From: JAIOSM01 sp964593725
Lineage (GTDB): Bacteria; Desulfobacterota; Desulfobacteria; Desulfobacterales; Desulfobacteraceae
Reading direction: 5' to 3'
Assembly: GCA_964593725.1 (NCBI GenBank)
Contig: CAZQJS010000004.1
Location: 30,788-94,787, forward strand
Length of the DNA: 64,000 nt
The translations under genes were made by a program, and so were the position numbers. Below the pieces are notes generated by a model. That model saw only the letters and a program-made list of their open reading frames with translations. It did not search any database and was not told the origin of the DNA. This document shows, one piece after another, positions 36,124 to 44,650 of the stretch. Position 1 is the stretch's first letter. Each line of letters starts with the position of its first letter.

Positions 36124-37413
36124 TCAATCAAAAAGGTTATCTTTTATAATTGTAGATTCTCTTTCCGGTCCCACGGATACAATTTTAATTGCAACTCCTG
36201 AAAGTTCTTCAATCCTTTTTAAATATGCTTTTGTATTTTGGGGCAGCATGTTAAAATCTTTTATATTTGAAGTGTCCTCCTTCCATCCCGGCAGTGTCTC
36301 GTAAACCGGGGTACATTTATCAAGCAGTGCAAGGTTTGGTGGAAAATATGTTATGGTCTCATCCATATATTTATAGGCAGTACAGATTTTGATTTCATCA
36401 AGATCATCCAGAACATCAAGTTTTGTTATCACAAGACCTGTAAGAGTATTGAGCCTTGCTGCATTTTTAATGATGACCATGTCAAGCCATCCGCATCTTC
36501 TTTTTCTACCGGTTGTGGCACCAAATTCAGCTCCTTTTTTCTGAATAAAATCTCCGGTTTCATCAAAAAGTTCTGTGGGAAAAGGCCCCTGACCAACCCT
36601 TGTTGTATAAGCTTTTACAATTCCCATGATTTTGTTCAATGCTTTAGGCCCCACACCTGAGCCGCAGGCAGCATTACCTGACACAGTGCTGGATGAAGTA
36701 ACAAAGGGATATGTGCCATGTTCGATATCAAGATGGGTGCCCTGGGCACCTTCAAACAGGATTTTTTTATTTTTTTCAATTCCCAGGTTAAGTAGAACAG
36801 AAACATCTGCAATATAGGGGATAAGTTTATCCTTTACATCTTTAAACTGTCTGATCACCTGGTCACAATCCAGACCATCTGTGTTGTGATATTTTTCAAG
36901 GTAAAAATTCTTCTCTTTTAATATGGTTTTAATTTTTTTATTAAATAGTTCAGAGTCAAGGAGATCAGCAAACCTGATCCCAACTCTTGTGGCCTTATCC
37001 TCGTAACAGGGGCCTATGCCACGGCCGGTTGTGCCGATTTTATCCTTGCCTTTTTTAAGTTCCCTTGCATGGTCAATGGCCTTGTGATAGGGCATGATCA
37101 TGTGTGCCCTGCTGCTGATTTTCAGCATGGAAGGAGATACATCAATGCCCTGTTCAGTTAAGTATTCAATCTCCTCCAAAAGCACAAAAGGGTCAACAAC
37201 AACACCATTGCCAATAAAACACTTTTTCCCTTGAATAATGCCGGAAGGCACAAGGTGGCTTATGATCTCATTGCCGTCAATAACCATAGTATGGCCGGCA
37301 TTATTACCGCCCTGGAACCTAACCACATAATCTGCATGTTCACTCAAAAGATCAACAATTTTTCCCTTGCCTTCATCACCCCATTGGGTGCCCACAACAA
37401 CTGTATTTGACAC
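36124..37413 (-). CDS. purA: Adenylosuccinate synthase PurA
   Basis: A 429-residue enzyme joining IMP and aspartate with GTP in AMP synthesis. Motifs: GTQWGDEGKGKIVDLL at the N-terminus, QGGNNAGHTM, GTTGRGIGPCYEDKATR and VTSSSTVSG. The start is GTG 37413 with AAGGAG eight bases upstream; it overlaps the last base of the tadA stop. Length and motifs are normal. Confidence 0.97.
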   Translation of the reverse strand: MSNTVVVGTQWGDEGKGKIVDLLSEHADYVVRFQGGNNAGHTMVIDGNEIISHLVPSGIIQGKKCFIGNGVVVDPFVLLEEIEYLTEQGIDVSPSMLKISSRAHMIMPYHKAIDHARELKKGKDKIGTTGRGIGPCYEDKATRVGIRFADLLDSELFNKKIKTILKEKNFYLEKYHNTDGLDCDQVIRQFKDVKDKLIPYIADVSVLLNLGIEKNKKILFEGAQGTHLDIEHGTYPFVTSSSTVSGNAACGSGVGPKALNKIMGIVKAYTTRVGQGPFPTELFDETGDFIQKKGAEFGATTGRKRRCGWLDMVIIKNAARLNTLTGLVITKLDVLDDLDEIKICTAYKYMDETITYFPPNLALLDKCTPVYETLPGWKEDTSNIKDFNMLPQNTKAYLKRIEELSGVAIKIVSVGPERESTIIKDNLFD

Positions 37414-37871
37414 TATCGGCTCCTTCTGTTTTTAAAAAATCTTTTTATTATATCTGATGCTTCCTGTTCCAATACTCCTCCACAGGTCTCTACACAATGG
37501 TTGAGTCTTTTATCATCTGCAAGGTTGTACAATGAACCTGCTCCACCCCACCTGGGATCGGCTGCTCCAAAGACAACTCTTTTAACCCTGGCATGGATAA
37601 TGGCACCCATGCACATAATACAAGGCTCCAGTGTAACATATATTGTAGTATTTAAAAGCCTGTAATTATTAAAATGTTCTGCTGCCATGCGCAATGCCAG
37701 AATTTCAGCATGGGCTGTTGGGTCATTTAGCGTTATGGAGCTGTTACAGCCAGTACCGATTATTTTACTGTTTTCATCAATAATAACAGCACCCACGGGA
37801 ACCTCACCAGTTTTTTCAGCCTTTTCAGCCTCTCTGATGGCAATCCTCATATAGTCAGCATCCTTTTTCAT
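37413..37871 (-). CDS. tadA: tRNA-specific adenosine deaminase TadA
   Basis: A 152-residue zinc deaminase that converts A34 to inosine in tRNA-Arg. The zinc and catalytic motif is TAHAEILALRMA and the second half of the site is EPCIMCMGAI; the C-terminal region HCVETCGGVLEQEA is typical. ATG 37871 gives the usual N-terminus (MKKDADYMRIAIREA). A start 36 bases earlier adds a non-homologous leader. It overlaps purA by one base, suggesting coupled translation. Confidence 0.93.
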   Translation of the reverse strand: MKKDADYMRIAIREAEKAEKTGEVPVGAVIIDENSKIIGTGCNSSITLNDPTAHAEILALRMAAEHFNNYRLLNTTIYVTLEPCIMCMGAIIHARVKRVVFGAADPRWGGAGSLYNLADDKRLNHCVETCGGVLEQEASDIIKRFFKNRRSR

Positions 37872-38039
37872 CCATACAGTTATAATAGTGTTTTTAAATA
37901 AGGTCAATCGGTTTGCACCAATTGCAGCAATTCCCGGTCAAAAATTATTTTTAAGATTAACAAAGGAATAAGTGAGGCCTGGATACAATGGATTTAAAAA
38001 CAAGACGAACCCTTTATGTTGGCAACGGGAAAAAAAGAT

Positions 38040-38588
38040 TCAAGGTATAAGGTTTTTAAGTTTTGAGACTGCCAGAATAAATTCCTCTCGTGTGATTCCA
38101 TAGTGGTTAAGCTGTTTTACAAACTGCTTTGCATTGGAATATCCTATCCCCAGAAGCCTTGAAAGCTCCTGCCTTGCAAGAGCTGCATTGGGTGCTCCCA
38201 TGAGGCCCCAGGCATTAAGATCGTCCATGGTAAACTCACAGTGTTTTTCACAGGTTATACATTTTGCTTTTGTCAGGGCCTTAATAATAGACTCTTTTTC
38301 TGCATGCTCTATTCCGATATCTTTTTCCTTAACAGCTTCAATCTGGGTAAGGAATGCATTTTTACACCCTTTTATCCTGTCATTAAGTCTTTTTCTAATC
38401 TGCTCTCCGGCCGGGTCAGGATCAGTGAATATGATCACGCCGTTTTTTTTCCGGGCAGATTCAATGTTTTTGAATGTTACGTCAGATATGCAGAAGCCGT
38501 GTGTGATGATAACTTCTGCGTTAACTGCCTGTTTGACAGCACGCTCATCATCCCTGCCTTCGACAACAATTGTTTCAAGTATATGCAC
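38040..38588 (-). CDS. Toprim-domain protein, ribonuclease M5-like
   Basis: A 182-residue protein. The N-terminal toprim domain has VVEGRDDERAV and FTDPDPAGE, the catalytic Glu and Asp-x-Asp of the fold. The C-terminal part (ELSRLLGIGYSNAKQFVKQLNHYGI) matches the RNase M5 partner domain. RNase M5 matures 5S rRNA in Firmicutes; in this phylum the substrate is uncertain. A CITCEKHCEF motif between the domains may bind metal. It precedes no rRNA gene in the window. Confidence 0.75.
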   Translation of the reverse strand: MHILETIVVEGRDDERAVKQAVNAEVIITHGFCISDVTFKNIESARKKNGVIIFTDPDPAGEQIRKRLNDRIKGCKNAFLTQIEAVKEKDIGIEHAEKESIIKALTKAKCITCEKHCEFTMDDLNAWGLMGAPNAALARQELSRLLGIGYSNAKQFVKQLNHYGITREEFILAVSKLKNLIP

Positions 38589-38604
38589 TGATCAGTCCCT
38601 GGCA

Positions 38605-39246
38605 TTAAGTTCTGCCAAACTCCTTTATAACACCATACTGGATAAAGAAAAGGGCTGTAAAATAAAGAGATATGATAAAATATATACGATGGTCAAATGT
38701 CCAGAGGAATTTTGTTATGGCAATGATTGAATCTGACAGGATAAATATTGATGAGCCAATGAAGATATAAGGTTTGCAGGTCTTGACAAATGCTGCACTT
38801 ATGCCCATGGCACCAATGACAAGCATATAAGCTGTAACAGGTATAAACAGAGTGCCAAGATGGGGTATAAGCACAAATGAGATCACAATAATATAGATGA
38901 CTATACCACCTGCTTTTAATGCTCCGGCCCTGGTATAGTTGAATTTGCGTATAAACATAATCAGGAACATGATATGCCCCATAAGAAAGGAGGCAAGACC
39001 CTGGACAAAGTATAACTCCCTGTCAAGGTCAAGGAATATATCTCCGGCCATGCAGAAAAGAAATCCCAAACCCATGGGAAGTGCATCAGAACGTTTTTTT
39101 AACAAAAAAATACATGCAGAAGCGGCAATCAGTGCAGGTATTGCCTTTGGAAGAAAAGACCAGGAATATGGGTGAAAGGGAAGGGTTAAGATGAATAAAA
39201 CAGCAAACAGTGAAAAGAGCAGATTGATTTTATTTTTCATGTGCAT
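38605..39246 (-). CDS. YhhN/lysoplasmalogenase-family membrane protein
   Basis: A 213-residue protein with about seven to eight hydrophobic segments. The family pattern FLFCMAGDIFLDL followed later by MGHIMFLIMF and a IGSSIFILSDSIIAITKF segment identifies the YhhN/TMEM86 group, which in eukaryotes cleaves lysoplasmalogens. Many anaerobes make plasmalogens, so this activity is plausible. It lies 16 bases upstream of the toprim gene on the same strand. A long inverted repeat lies 49 bases upstream of its start. Confidence 0.8.
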   Translation of the reverse strand: MHMKNKINLLFSLFAVLFILTLPFHPYSWSFLPKAIPALIAASACIFLLKKRSDALPMGLGFLFCMAGDIFLDLDRELYFVQGLASFLMGHIMFLIMFIRKFNYTRAGALKAGGIVIYIIVISFVLIPHLGTLFIPVTAYMLVIGAMGISAAFVKTCKPYIFIGSSIFILSDSIIAITKFLWTFDHRIYFIISLYFTALFFIQYGVIKEFGRT

Positions 39247-39294
39247 ACCACCTGTCAGACTGCATATGGTTAATCAATTAAATTGGTTTTTGTG

Positions 39295-39333
39295 GAGCTT
39301 AACCCATATCATAATGATATGTCAATTAAGCTC
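39295..39333. repeat. 39-base compound inverted repeat between dctM and yhhN
   Basis: The outer arms GAGCTTAA (39295-39302) and TTAAGCTC (39326-39333) flank a perfect 17-base palindrome CATATCATAATGATATG (39305-39321). The structure sits between the end of the TRAP operon and the start of the YhhN-family gene. There is no T-run on the minus-strand downstream side, so it is not a classical rho-independent terminator. An operator or a processing/stabilising stem-loop is possible. Confidence 0.6.
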
Positions 39334-39361
39334 CTGAAAAAGATTAAATCAATTGAATTAT

Positions 39362-40723
39362 TTACGGCATTTTATACATCATGCCTGGCAGATAAAGGAT
39401 GATTTCAGGAAATATCATAAGAATGATAACTCCCAGGATTACAGCCAGGAGAAAGGGAAATATCCCTTTAAAAATAGCCTCAAGGCGTATATCCTCAATA
39501 ATGTTTTTTGCAACCCCGTATACAACATAGACATTTATACCCACAGGCGGTGTTATTACTCCCATTTCAGTCACCATGACAATTATGACTCCAAACCAGA
39601 TGGGGTTATAACCAAGCTTGCTTACCACAGGAAAAAAAATTGGAACAGTAAGGGTAACAAAGGCCAGGGCATCCATGAAACAGCCGCCGATGAAATAGAT
39701 GACTATAATAACCGCCATTACAAGAAAGGGTGCCATGTGCAGGCTGCTGACCCAGCCTGCAATGTCAAATGGTATTCTTGTGACAGCAAGGAATTTACCA
39801 AATATTTCAGCTCCTGCAATGAGCATCATGACCATACATGAAGTCCTTACAGTCTCATAAAGGGATTTTATAAAACCTTTCCATGTAATCTGCTGTCTTA
39901 CAATTGCAACAAACAATACTGCAAAGGCTCCAATGGCAGCAGCCTCGGTGGGAGTGAACCATCCCATAAAGATACCGCCAATAACGGTTGCAAAAATAAT
40001 TAATGTTTCAAAAAGGCCGAAAAGCGCCTTGATTTTTTCTTTAATTGAGAATTTTTCACCCCGGGGACCCTGTTCAGGGTTTATTGTGCAGATTATATAT
40101 ATTGAAAAAATAAAGAGAACAGTGACCAGAAGGGCCGGGAAAATCCCTGCAACAAAGAGGGCACCAATGGATTGCTCCGTAAGTATTCCATAAATAATCA
40201 GCACAACGCTAGGCGGCATTATCATGCCAATACCACCACCCGATGCAACAGAACCTGTGGCAAGTTCATTATTATAACCATATTTTTTCATTTCAGGCAG
40301 GCCAACGGTTGCCATGGTAGCTGCAGTGGCAGGGCTTGATCCGCAAACTGCACCAAAGGCAGTACAGGCTGACACAGTGGCCATTGCCAGGCCGCCCCGG
40401 ATATTGCCCAGGAATTTATACCCTGCATCATAGAGCCGGCTGCTTATTCCGGAGTTAAAGGCAAACTGCCCCATGAGGATGAACAGAGGGATGGTTGTAA
40501 GGTTGTCATTTTCAAAAACAGCAAAGAGACTTCTGGATAGCAGTATAAGGGCAACATGGGGAGAAACCATAACACCATATCCCACAAAACCTGTAATAGC
40601 CATGACATATGCAATGGGCATTTTGGTAAAGAACATCATAATCATAACTGCAATACCAATTAGACCGATGCAAGTGGGAGTTGTTATTACGCTGTAAATC
40701 ATATCAAATGAATCAGGAGTCAT
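39362..40723 (-). CDS. dctM: TRAP transporter large permease DctM
   Basis: A 453-residue permease with about twelve hydrophobic segments, the ion-coupled transport subunit of a TRAP importer. Recognisable DctM stretches are FFTKMPIAYVMAITGFVGYG, GSVASGGGIGMIMPPSVVL and FTPTEAAAIGAFAVL. ATG 40723 with a GGGGGGT ribosome site was chosen over an upstream in-frame start because it overlaps dctQ by only 11 bases and gives the usual N-terminus. It is the last gene of dctP-dctQ-dctM. Confidence 0.92.
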   Translation of the reverse strand: MTPDSFDMIYSVITTPTCIGLIGIAVMIMMFFTKMPIAYVMAITGFVGYGVMVSPHVALILLSRSLFAVFENDNLTTIPLFILMGQFAFNSGISSRLYDAGYKFLGNIRGGLAMATVSACTAFGAVCGSSPATAATMATVGLPEMKKYGYNNELATGSVASGGGIGMIMPPSVVLIIYGILTEQSIGALFVAGIFPALLVTVLFIFSIYIICTINPEQGPRGEKFSIKEKIKALFGLFETLIIFATVIGGIFMGWFTPTEAAAIGAFAVLFVAIVRQQITWKGFIKSLYETVRTSCMVMMLIAGAEIFGKFLAVTRIPFDIAGWVSSLHMAPFLVMAVIIVIYFIGGCFMDALAFVTLTVPIFFPVVSKLGYNPIWFGVIIVMVTEMGVITPPVGINVYVVYGVAKNIIEDIRLEAIFKGIFPFLLAVILGVIILMIFPEIILYLPGMMYKMP

Positions 40724-41210
40724 TATTACCCCCCAGTAATTTAATAAAATTACGAATAATACTCTCAAGAATGGTTAAAGAGAATATACACAATCCAATG
40801 CCCAGGACATATATCAGAATATAAACCGGAAACCCGAGATTCATGGAAAGTTCACCTGAATTTTGGGTATGAACAGCGTAAAGAAACATCTGCCAGGATG
40901 CAAGGCTGAAAAAAACCAGAGCCAGCAGCTGTGTAATGATACTAATCATGATTTGAACTGTATCAGGTAAAAGACGTACAAGTATCTCAACACCGATGTG
41001 CCCGTCAAGTTTATGGGTATAGGGTAATGCCGTGGCAACTGTTATGACTGCAAGAAAACTTACAATTTCAAGTGATCCAAAAATCGGGTGCCCGAACTTT
41101 CTGCCCACAACATCGAAAAAAGTTAAGAGCATCATACAGATAAGGCCAAGGGCACTGATGTTTTTTAACAGATCCGAAGTTTTATTTAATATTTTAGAAA
41201 CTCTATTCAT
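40713..41210 (-). CDS. dctQ: TRAP transporter small permease DctQ
   Basis: A 165-residue membrane protein with four hydrophobic segments, the small subunit of the TRAP importer. Family features are LLTFFDVVGRKFGHPIFGSLEI in the N-terminal half and LGFPVYILIYVLGIGLCIF near the end. I chose ATG 41210 with AGGAA upstream; the frame extends further but without homologous-looking sequence. Overlap with dctM indicates translational coupling. Confidence 0.87.
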   Translation of the reverse strand: MNRVSKILNKTSDLLKNISALGLICMMLLTFFDVVGRKFGHPIFGSLEIVSFLAVITVATALPYTHKLDGHIGVEILVRLLPDTVQIMISIITQLLALVFFSLASWQMFLYAVHTQNSGELSMNLGFPVYILIYVLGIGLCIFSLTILESIIRNFIKLLGGNNDS

Positions 41211-41329
41211 GGGAAAATTCCTGCCTGAATACCAGATTAAAATTAATCTTTCAGTTAATATCTTAAAAGAACAGAACAATGGCCGGAGACCATATTGATA
41301 TGATCACCAGCCACTGATTGTATAAATAC

Positions 41330-42337
41330 TTATTTCATCTCGGTTTTGATGAAATCAATAACTTTCTGTCCGTCAATACCCTTTGCATCAACTTTTTTTA
41401 CATAGTTTGCAAAGAGAGGCTGAACAGCTTGTGCCCATTTTGCCGATGTTGCATCTGACTGGGTTATAACCTTTCCGCCATGTTTTTTAAAAGCTTCAAG
41501 CCCTGCTTTGTCACTTTCATCCCATGCTTTACCATGCATTGCAGAATATTTTTCATTCAATGCAATGATGGCTTTCTGGGATTCAGGAGAGATTTTATTC
41601 CATTGGTCCTTGTTCATGAAAATACCAAAGGTTGTGGTATATGAAGTTGAATAGTTTTCAACAACCCAGTGAACTACTTCTCCAAGTTTCCAGCCGTTAT
41701 TTGATTCAAGTGGATGGGATGAACCGTCAACAACACCTTTTTGAAGCATTTCATAGGTCTTGCTCATGGGAGCGGCAACTGGAGTTGCTCCAAGAGCCTG
41801 CTGAATAAGGGCACTTGCACCTGTTCCTCTGAGTTTTAATCCCTTGAGATCTTCCATGGAGTTGATTGCTTTGTTACGTGTATGGATAAGTCCAGGCCCA
41901 TGGGCATGGACAAACATCAGTTTGGTATCATTGAGTTCTTTTGGATTGAATTTTTTTACTACACCGTTAGCAACCCTGGTTGCCTGCACTCCGCTGGTAT
42001 ATCCCCAGGGAAGGTCAATGGCAGACAATAAAGGAAAACGTCCCTTAACATAGGAAAGAACTTCAAAACCAATATCAATGATTCCTGTTTCAACGGCATC
42101 ATAGATTTTAGTTGGTTTTGCAAGAACTCCTGCTGGAAAATATTTAATCTTAACCTCTCCATTGGTCTGTTTTTCAACGTCTTTGCACCATTGTTCCGCA
42201 AGTTTACTCTGGATATGTGTTGGTGGGAAAAAATTATTATAACGCAGTTCAATTGCAGTTGCACTCTGTGTAAAACCTGTAATAAACATTACACATAGAG
42301 ATGCAGCTAAAAGGCCAAAAAGTAATCTGTTTTTCAT
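41330..42337 (-). CDS. dctP: TRAP transporter solute-binding protein DctP
   Basis: A 335-residue periplasmic binding protein with a signal peptide (about residues 1-28, ending SATA). The conserved carboxylate-binding Arg is in GLKLRGTGASALI (about residue 170), so the ligand is expected to be an organic acid. The start ATG 42337 has AGGAGG upstream. It is divergent from the benzoyl-CoA genes and shares their repeat-containing intergenic region, which suggests, but does not prove, an aromatic or dicarboxylic acid substrate. Confidence 0.9.
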   Translation of the reverse strand: MKNRLLFGLLAASLCVMFITGFTQSATAIELRYNNFFPPTHIQSKLAEQWCKDVEKQTNGEVKIKYFPAGVLAKPTKIYDAVETGIIDIGFEVLSYVKGRFPLLSAIDLPWGYTSGVQATRVANGVVKKFNPKELNDTKLMFVHAHGPGLIHTRNKAINSMEDLKGLKLRGTGASALIQQALGATPVAAPMSKTYEMLQKGVVDGSSHPLESNNGWKLGEVVHWVVENYSTSYTTTFGIFMNKDQWNKISPESQKAIIALNEKYSAMHGKAWDESDKAGLEAFKKHGGKVITQSDATSAKWAQAVQPLFANYVKKVDAKGIDGQKVIDFIKTEMK

Positions 42338-42417
42338 ATACCCTCCTGATTAATCAATTATGTTTTATTATTGTTTTAAAAAGTATTGCAATTTATAGTA
42401 TACTCCATATACAAATA

Positions 42418-42579
42418 CTGAATTGCTCACCTGCTGAATTGCTCACCTNNNNNNNNNNNNNNNNNNNNNNNNNNNNNNNNNNNNNNNNNNNNNNNNNNNN
42501 NNNNNNNNNNNNNNNNNNNNNNNNNNNNNNNNNNNNNNNNNNNNNNNNCTGAATTGCTCACCTGCTGAATTGCTCACCT
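42418..42579 (+). repeat. 16-bp tandem repeat array interrupted by a 100-N assembly gap
   Basis: The unit is CTGAATTGCTCACCTG. Copies lie at 42418-42433 and 42434-42448 (last base missing), then 100 N, then 42549-42564 and 42565-42579 in the same phase. Identical repeats on both sides of the gap show the assembler broke inside a longer array. The true copy number is unknown. Confidence 0.9.
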
Positions 42580-42799
42580 CCTTTTTATTTTCCGGATACG
42601 GTTTTAATAAAATTAAGAATTATCACAATGTAACTGAATTTCAGCTATATTTAATTCACAAAGTAACTATATTTAATAAATTAACGATTATGTCAAGGAA
42701 AAAGATTGTGATGGAATAATTCCAGGTAAGATATTTTTTCAATCTTTATATTCATAATAAATCCATGTATTGCAGATATCCTTAAATATAAAATAATGC

Positions 42800-42828
42800 T
42801 TGACTAATAGCTGCAATGTATCTAAAAT
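42800..42828 (+). promoter_or_regulatory. Predicted promoter of the thiolase-had-oah unit
   Basis: -35 TTGACT (42800-42805), a 17-base spacer and -10 TAAAAT (42823-42828). The surrounding 41 bases align without gaps to the promoter/operator at 47715, sharing TTGAC, ATAGCT and ATTTAGCT at identical offsets. The leader to the thiolase ATG would be about 160 bases. Confidence 0.65.
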
Positions 42829-42994
42829 TTAGCTTTAAAATTGACCTGTTCAACAGTATTGGGTTAACATTTACAGGCAGTTCAGGTATAATCAATATTC
42901 CGTGGGGTTTGCAGATGCAATTGCAGATTTTGAACTTAAGGGCCCGTGGATGCGGTGTAAAGATAAATTTGATGATCTCTTTTAGGAGGAAAGT

Positions 42995-44158
42995 ATGGGA
43001 AAAGTTGGAATAATCGGAGTTGGCCAGTCAGTTTTCTCACGGTCAGCTACCGGATCTTTTAAGGAACTTGCGTTTGAAGCGTTCAGGGAAGCATGCAAGG
43101 ATGGTAAAATATCAGCAGAGGAGATTGATGCATCTGTTACCTGCTCTGCTCCGGAGTATGACAAACAGAGATCGCCGTCAGCCCTTGTAGCCGAGTATCT
43201 CGGGTTGAAAGGCCCTGCATTTTATGCAGAAACTCTCTGTTCATCAAGCAGCACCGGAGTCAGACTTGCATATTCACTGGTAAAATCAGGACTTCATGAA
43301 GCAGTGGCTGTAATGGGTGTTCAAAAGATGAGTGAGATTTCATCTGCCGCATCCCAGGAACTCATGGGACGGGGCACAGATATTCAGTGGGAAAGCCCTT
43401 TTGGAACAATGATGCCGGCATATTATGCCCTTTTTGCCCAGGCACACATGGCAGAATATGGCCTTACCAATGAAGACCTTGCAAAAGTAAGGGTTAAATC
43501 TTCCACCTATGGCCCCTTAAATGACCGGGCAGTATTCAGAAAATCCCTTGACCTTGAAACCCTGACCAGCCCGGACTCAAAAATGACTGCACCCGTTGCA
43601 AGCCCTTTAAGGGTTGGTGACTGCTGTGCCAATGCCGATGGAAGCTCCTGCGTGATAGTTGTGAGCGAAGAAAAGGCAAAATCCCTTTCAGGAGATCCTG
43701 TATGGATACTTGGAGTAGGTGCTGCCATTGATAGTGTAAACCTTGCTTCCAGGAATAATTTTACATCCCTTCCATCTGCTGTTAATGCCGGAAAAAAAGC
43801 CTATGAAATGGCTGGAGTTACTGCCAATGATATCGATGTTGCAGAAGTCCATGACTGTTTTACCATAGCAGAGCTTCTTGCCTATGAAGCCCTGGGATTT
43901 GCAGAACCAGGCCAGGGCAAGGAGATGATTAAAAACAAGGAGACCTATCTTGAGGGAAGAATTCCTGTGAACGTTGATGGAGGACTTTTGTCCAAGGGAC
44001 ACCCCATTGGAGCAACCGGCGGCTCCCAGATCAGAACCATAGTAAAGCAGCTCAGGGGTGAAGCCGGAGATATCCAGGTTAAAGATCCTGAAATAGGTCT
44101 GGTTCACAATGTCGGCGGTGTTGGTATTTATGGCAATGTTACAATATTAGGGAGATAG
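42995..44158 (+). CDS. SCP-x-type thiolase, possible 3-oxopimelyl-CoA thiolase subunit
   Basis: A 387-residue thiolase of the sterol-carrier/acetyl-CoA acetyltransferase-like class. The nucleophilic Cys is in ETLCSSSSTGVRLAY (about residue 79), the His in VHDCFTIAE, and the C-terminal motif is SKGHPIGATGGS. The ribosome site AGGAGG is 7 bases from ATG 42995. Thiolases of this class act with a separate DUF35 zinc protein, which is encoded next, as in benzoylsuccinyl-CoA thiolase BbsAB. Because had, an SDR and oah follow, I infer cleavage of 3-oxopimelyl-CoA to glutaryl-CoA and acetyl-CoA; a BbsAB-like step is the alternative. Confidence 0.85.
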   Translation: MGKVGIIGVGQSVFSRSATGSFKELAFEAFREACKDGKISAEEIDASVTCSAPEYDKQRSPSALVAEYLGLKGPAFYAETLCSSSSTGVRLAYSLVKSGLHEAVAVMGVQKMSEISSAASQELMGRGTDIQWESPFGTMMPAYYALFAQAHMAEYGLTNEDLAKVRVKSSTYGPLNDRAVFRKSLDLETLTSPDSKMTAPVASPLRVGDCCANADGSSCVIVVSEEKAKSLSGDPVWILGVGAAIDSVNLASRNNFTSLPSAVNAGKKAYEMAGVTANDIDVAEVHDCFTIAELLAYEALGFAEPGQGKEMIKNKETYLEGRIPVNVDGGLLSKGHPIGATGGSQIRTIVKQLRGEAGDIQVKDPEIGLVHNVGGVGIYGNVTILGR

Positions 44159-44165
44159 ATAGATC

Positions 44166-44600
44166 ATGGCAAAAAGAGAAATTGACGACCGTTTTAAGAA
44201 ATTTGGCACAGTCAGCTTTACTTCCATAAGCAAGGTAAATGATTTTGTTGACAACCTTGAAAAGGGAAAAGTTATGGCAACCAGATGCCCTGACTGCAAT
44301 ATTTCCTATTTCCCACCCAGGGTTGACTGCCAGAAGTGTCTTGGAAGCAATAATGAGTGGTTTGATACAACTGAAAAACAAGGAGTTCTTGCAACTTTTT
44401 CAAAGATGAAATACGGCCCTGTGGGGTTTGAGGATGATCTTCCTTATACCATTGCAGTGCTTGACTTTGGTGATTTTAAAATGTTTGGTAGAATTGACAA
44501 TAAAGTGCCTGAAGATTCCATTAAAATCGGGATGAAAATGAAGGTCCATGTGAATGATCTTAAAGGAGACCAGAAAAATTTTGTTTTTAAACCGGTTTGA
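44166..44600 (+). CDS. DUF35 OB-fold zinc-ribbon protein, thiolase partner
   Basis: A 144-residue protein. The rubredoxin-like zinc ribbon is at residues 41-58 (CPDC, ten residues, CQKC). An OB-fold follows (GVLATFSKMKYGP, PYTIAVLDFGDFKMFGRI). Such proteins bind SCP-x-type thiolases or HMG-CoA synthase-like enzymes and channel acyl-CoA; BbsA is the characterised anaerobic example. The gene lies 7 bases after the thiolase gene, supporting a heteromeric enzyme. Confidence 0.88.
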   Translation: MAKREIDDRFKKFGTVSFTSISKVNDFVDNLEKGKVMATRCPDCNISYFPPRVDCQKCLGSNNEWFDTTEKQGVLATFSKMKYGPVGFEDDLPYTIAVLDFGDFKMFGRIDNKVPEDSIKIGMKMKVHVNDLKGDQKNFVFKPV

Positions 44601-44650
44601 TTAAGATAAACATTGATTTAAACTATATTTTTTAAATTAAGGAGATAATC

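Larger units (their letters stand above)
42338..42994. other. Intergenic region between dctP and the benzoyl-CoA operon, with assembly gap
   Basis: This 657-base divergent region has no convincing protein gene. It contains, in order, the dctP ribosome site, at least four copies of a 16-base tandem repeat split by 100 N (42449-42548, a placeholder of unknown true length), AT-rich DNA, a sigma70-like promoter at 42800-42828 and a short open stretch (42845-42985) lacking a usual start codon. An open frame from 42816 that overlaps the thiolase start is not protein-like. Confidence 0.8.

Noticed and set aside
42418..42579. CRISPR array
   Set aside because: The units are directly adjacent 16-mers with no unique spacers and no cas genes nearby.
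42816..43013. Small protein gene overlapping the thiolase start
   Set aside because: No ribosome site, residues not protein-like, and it overlaps the well supported thiolase start.
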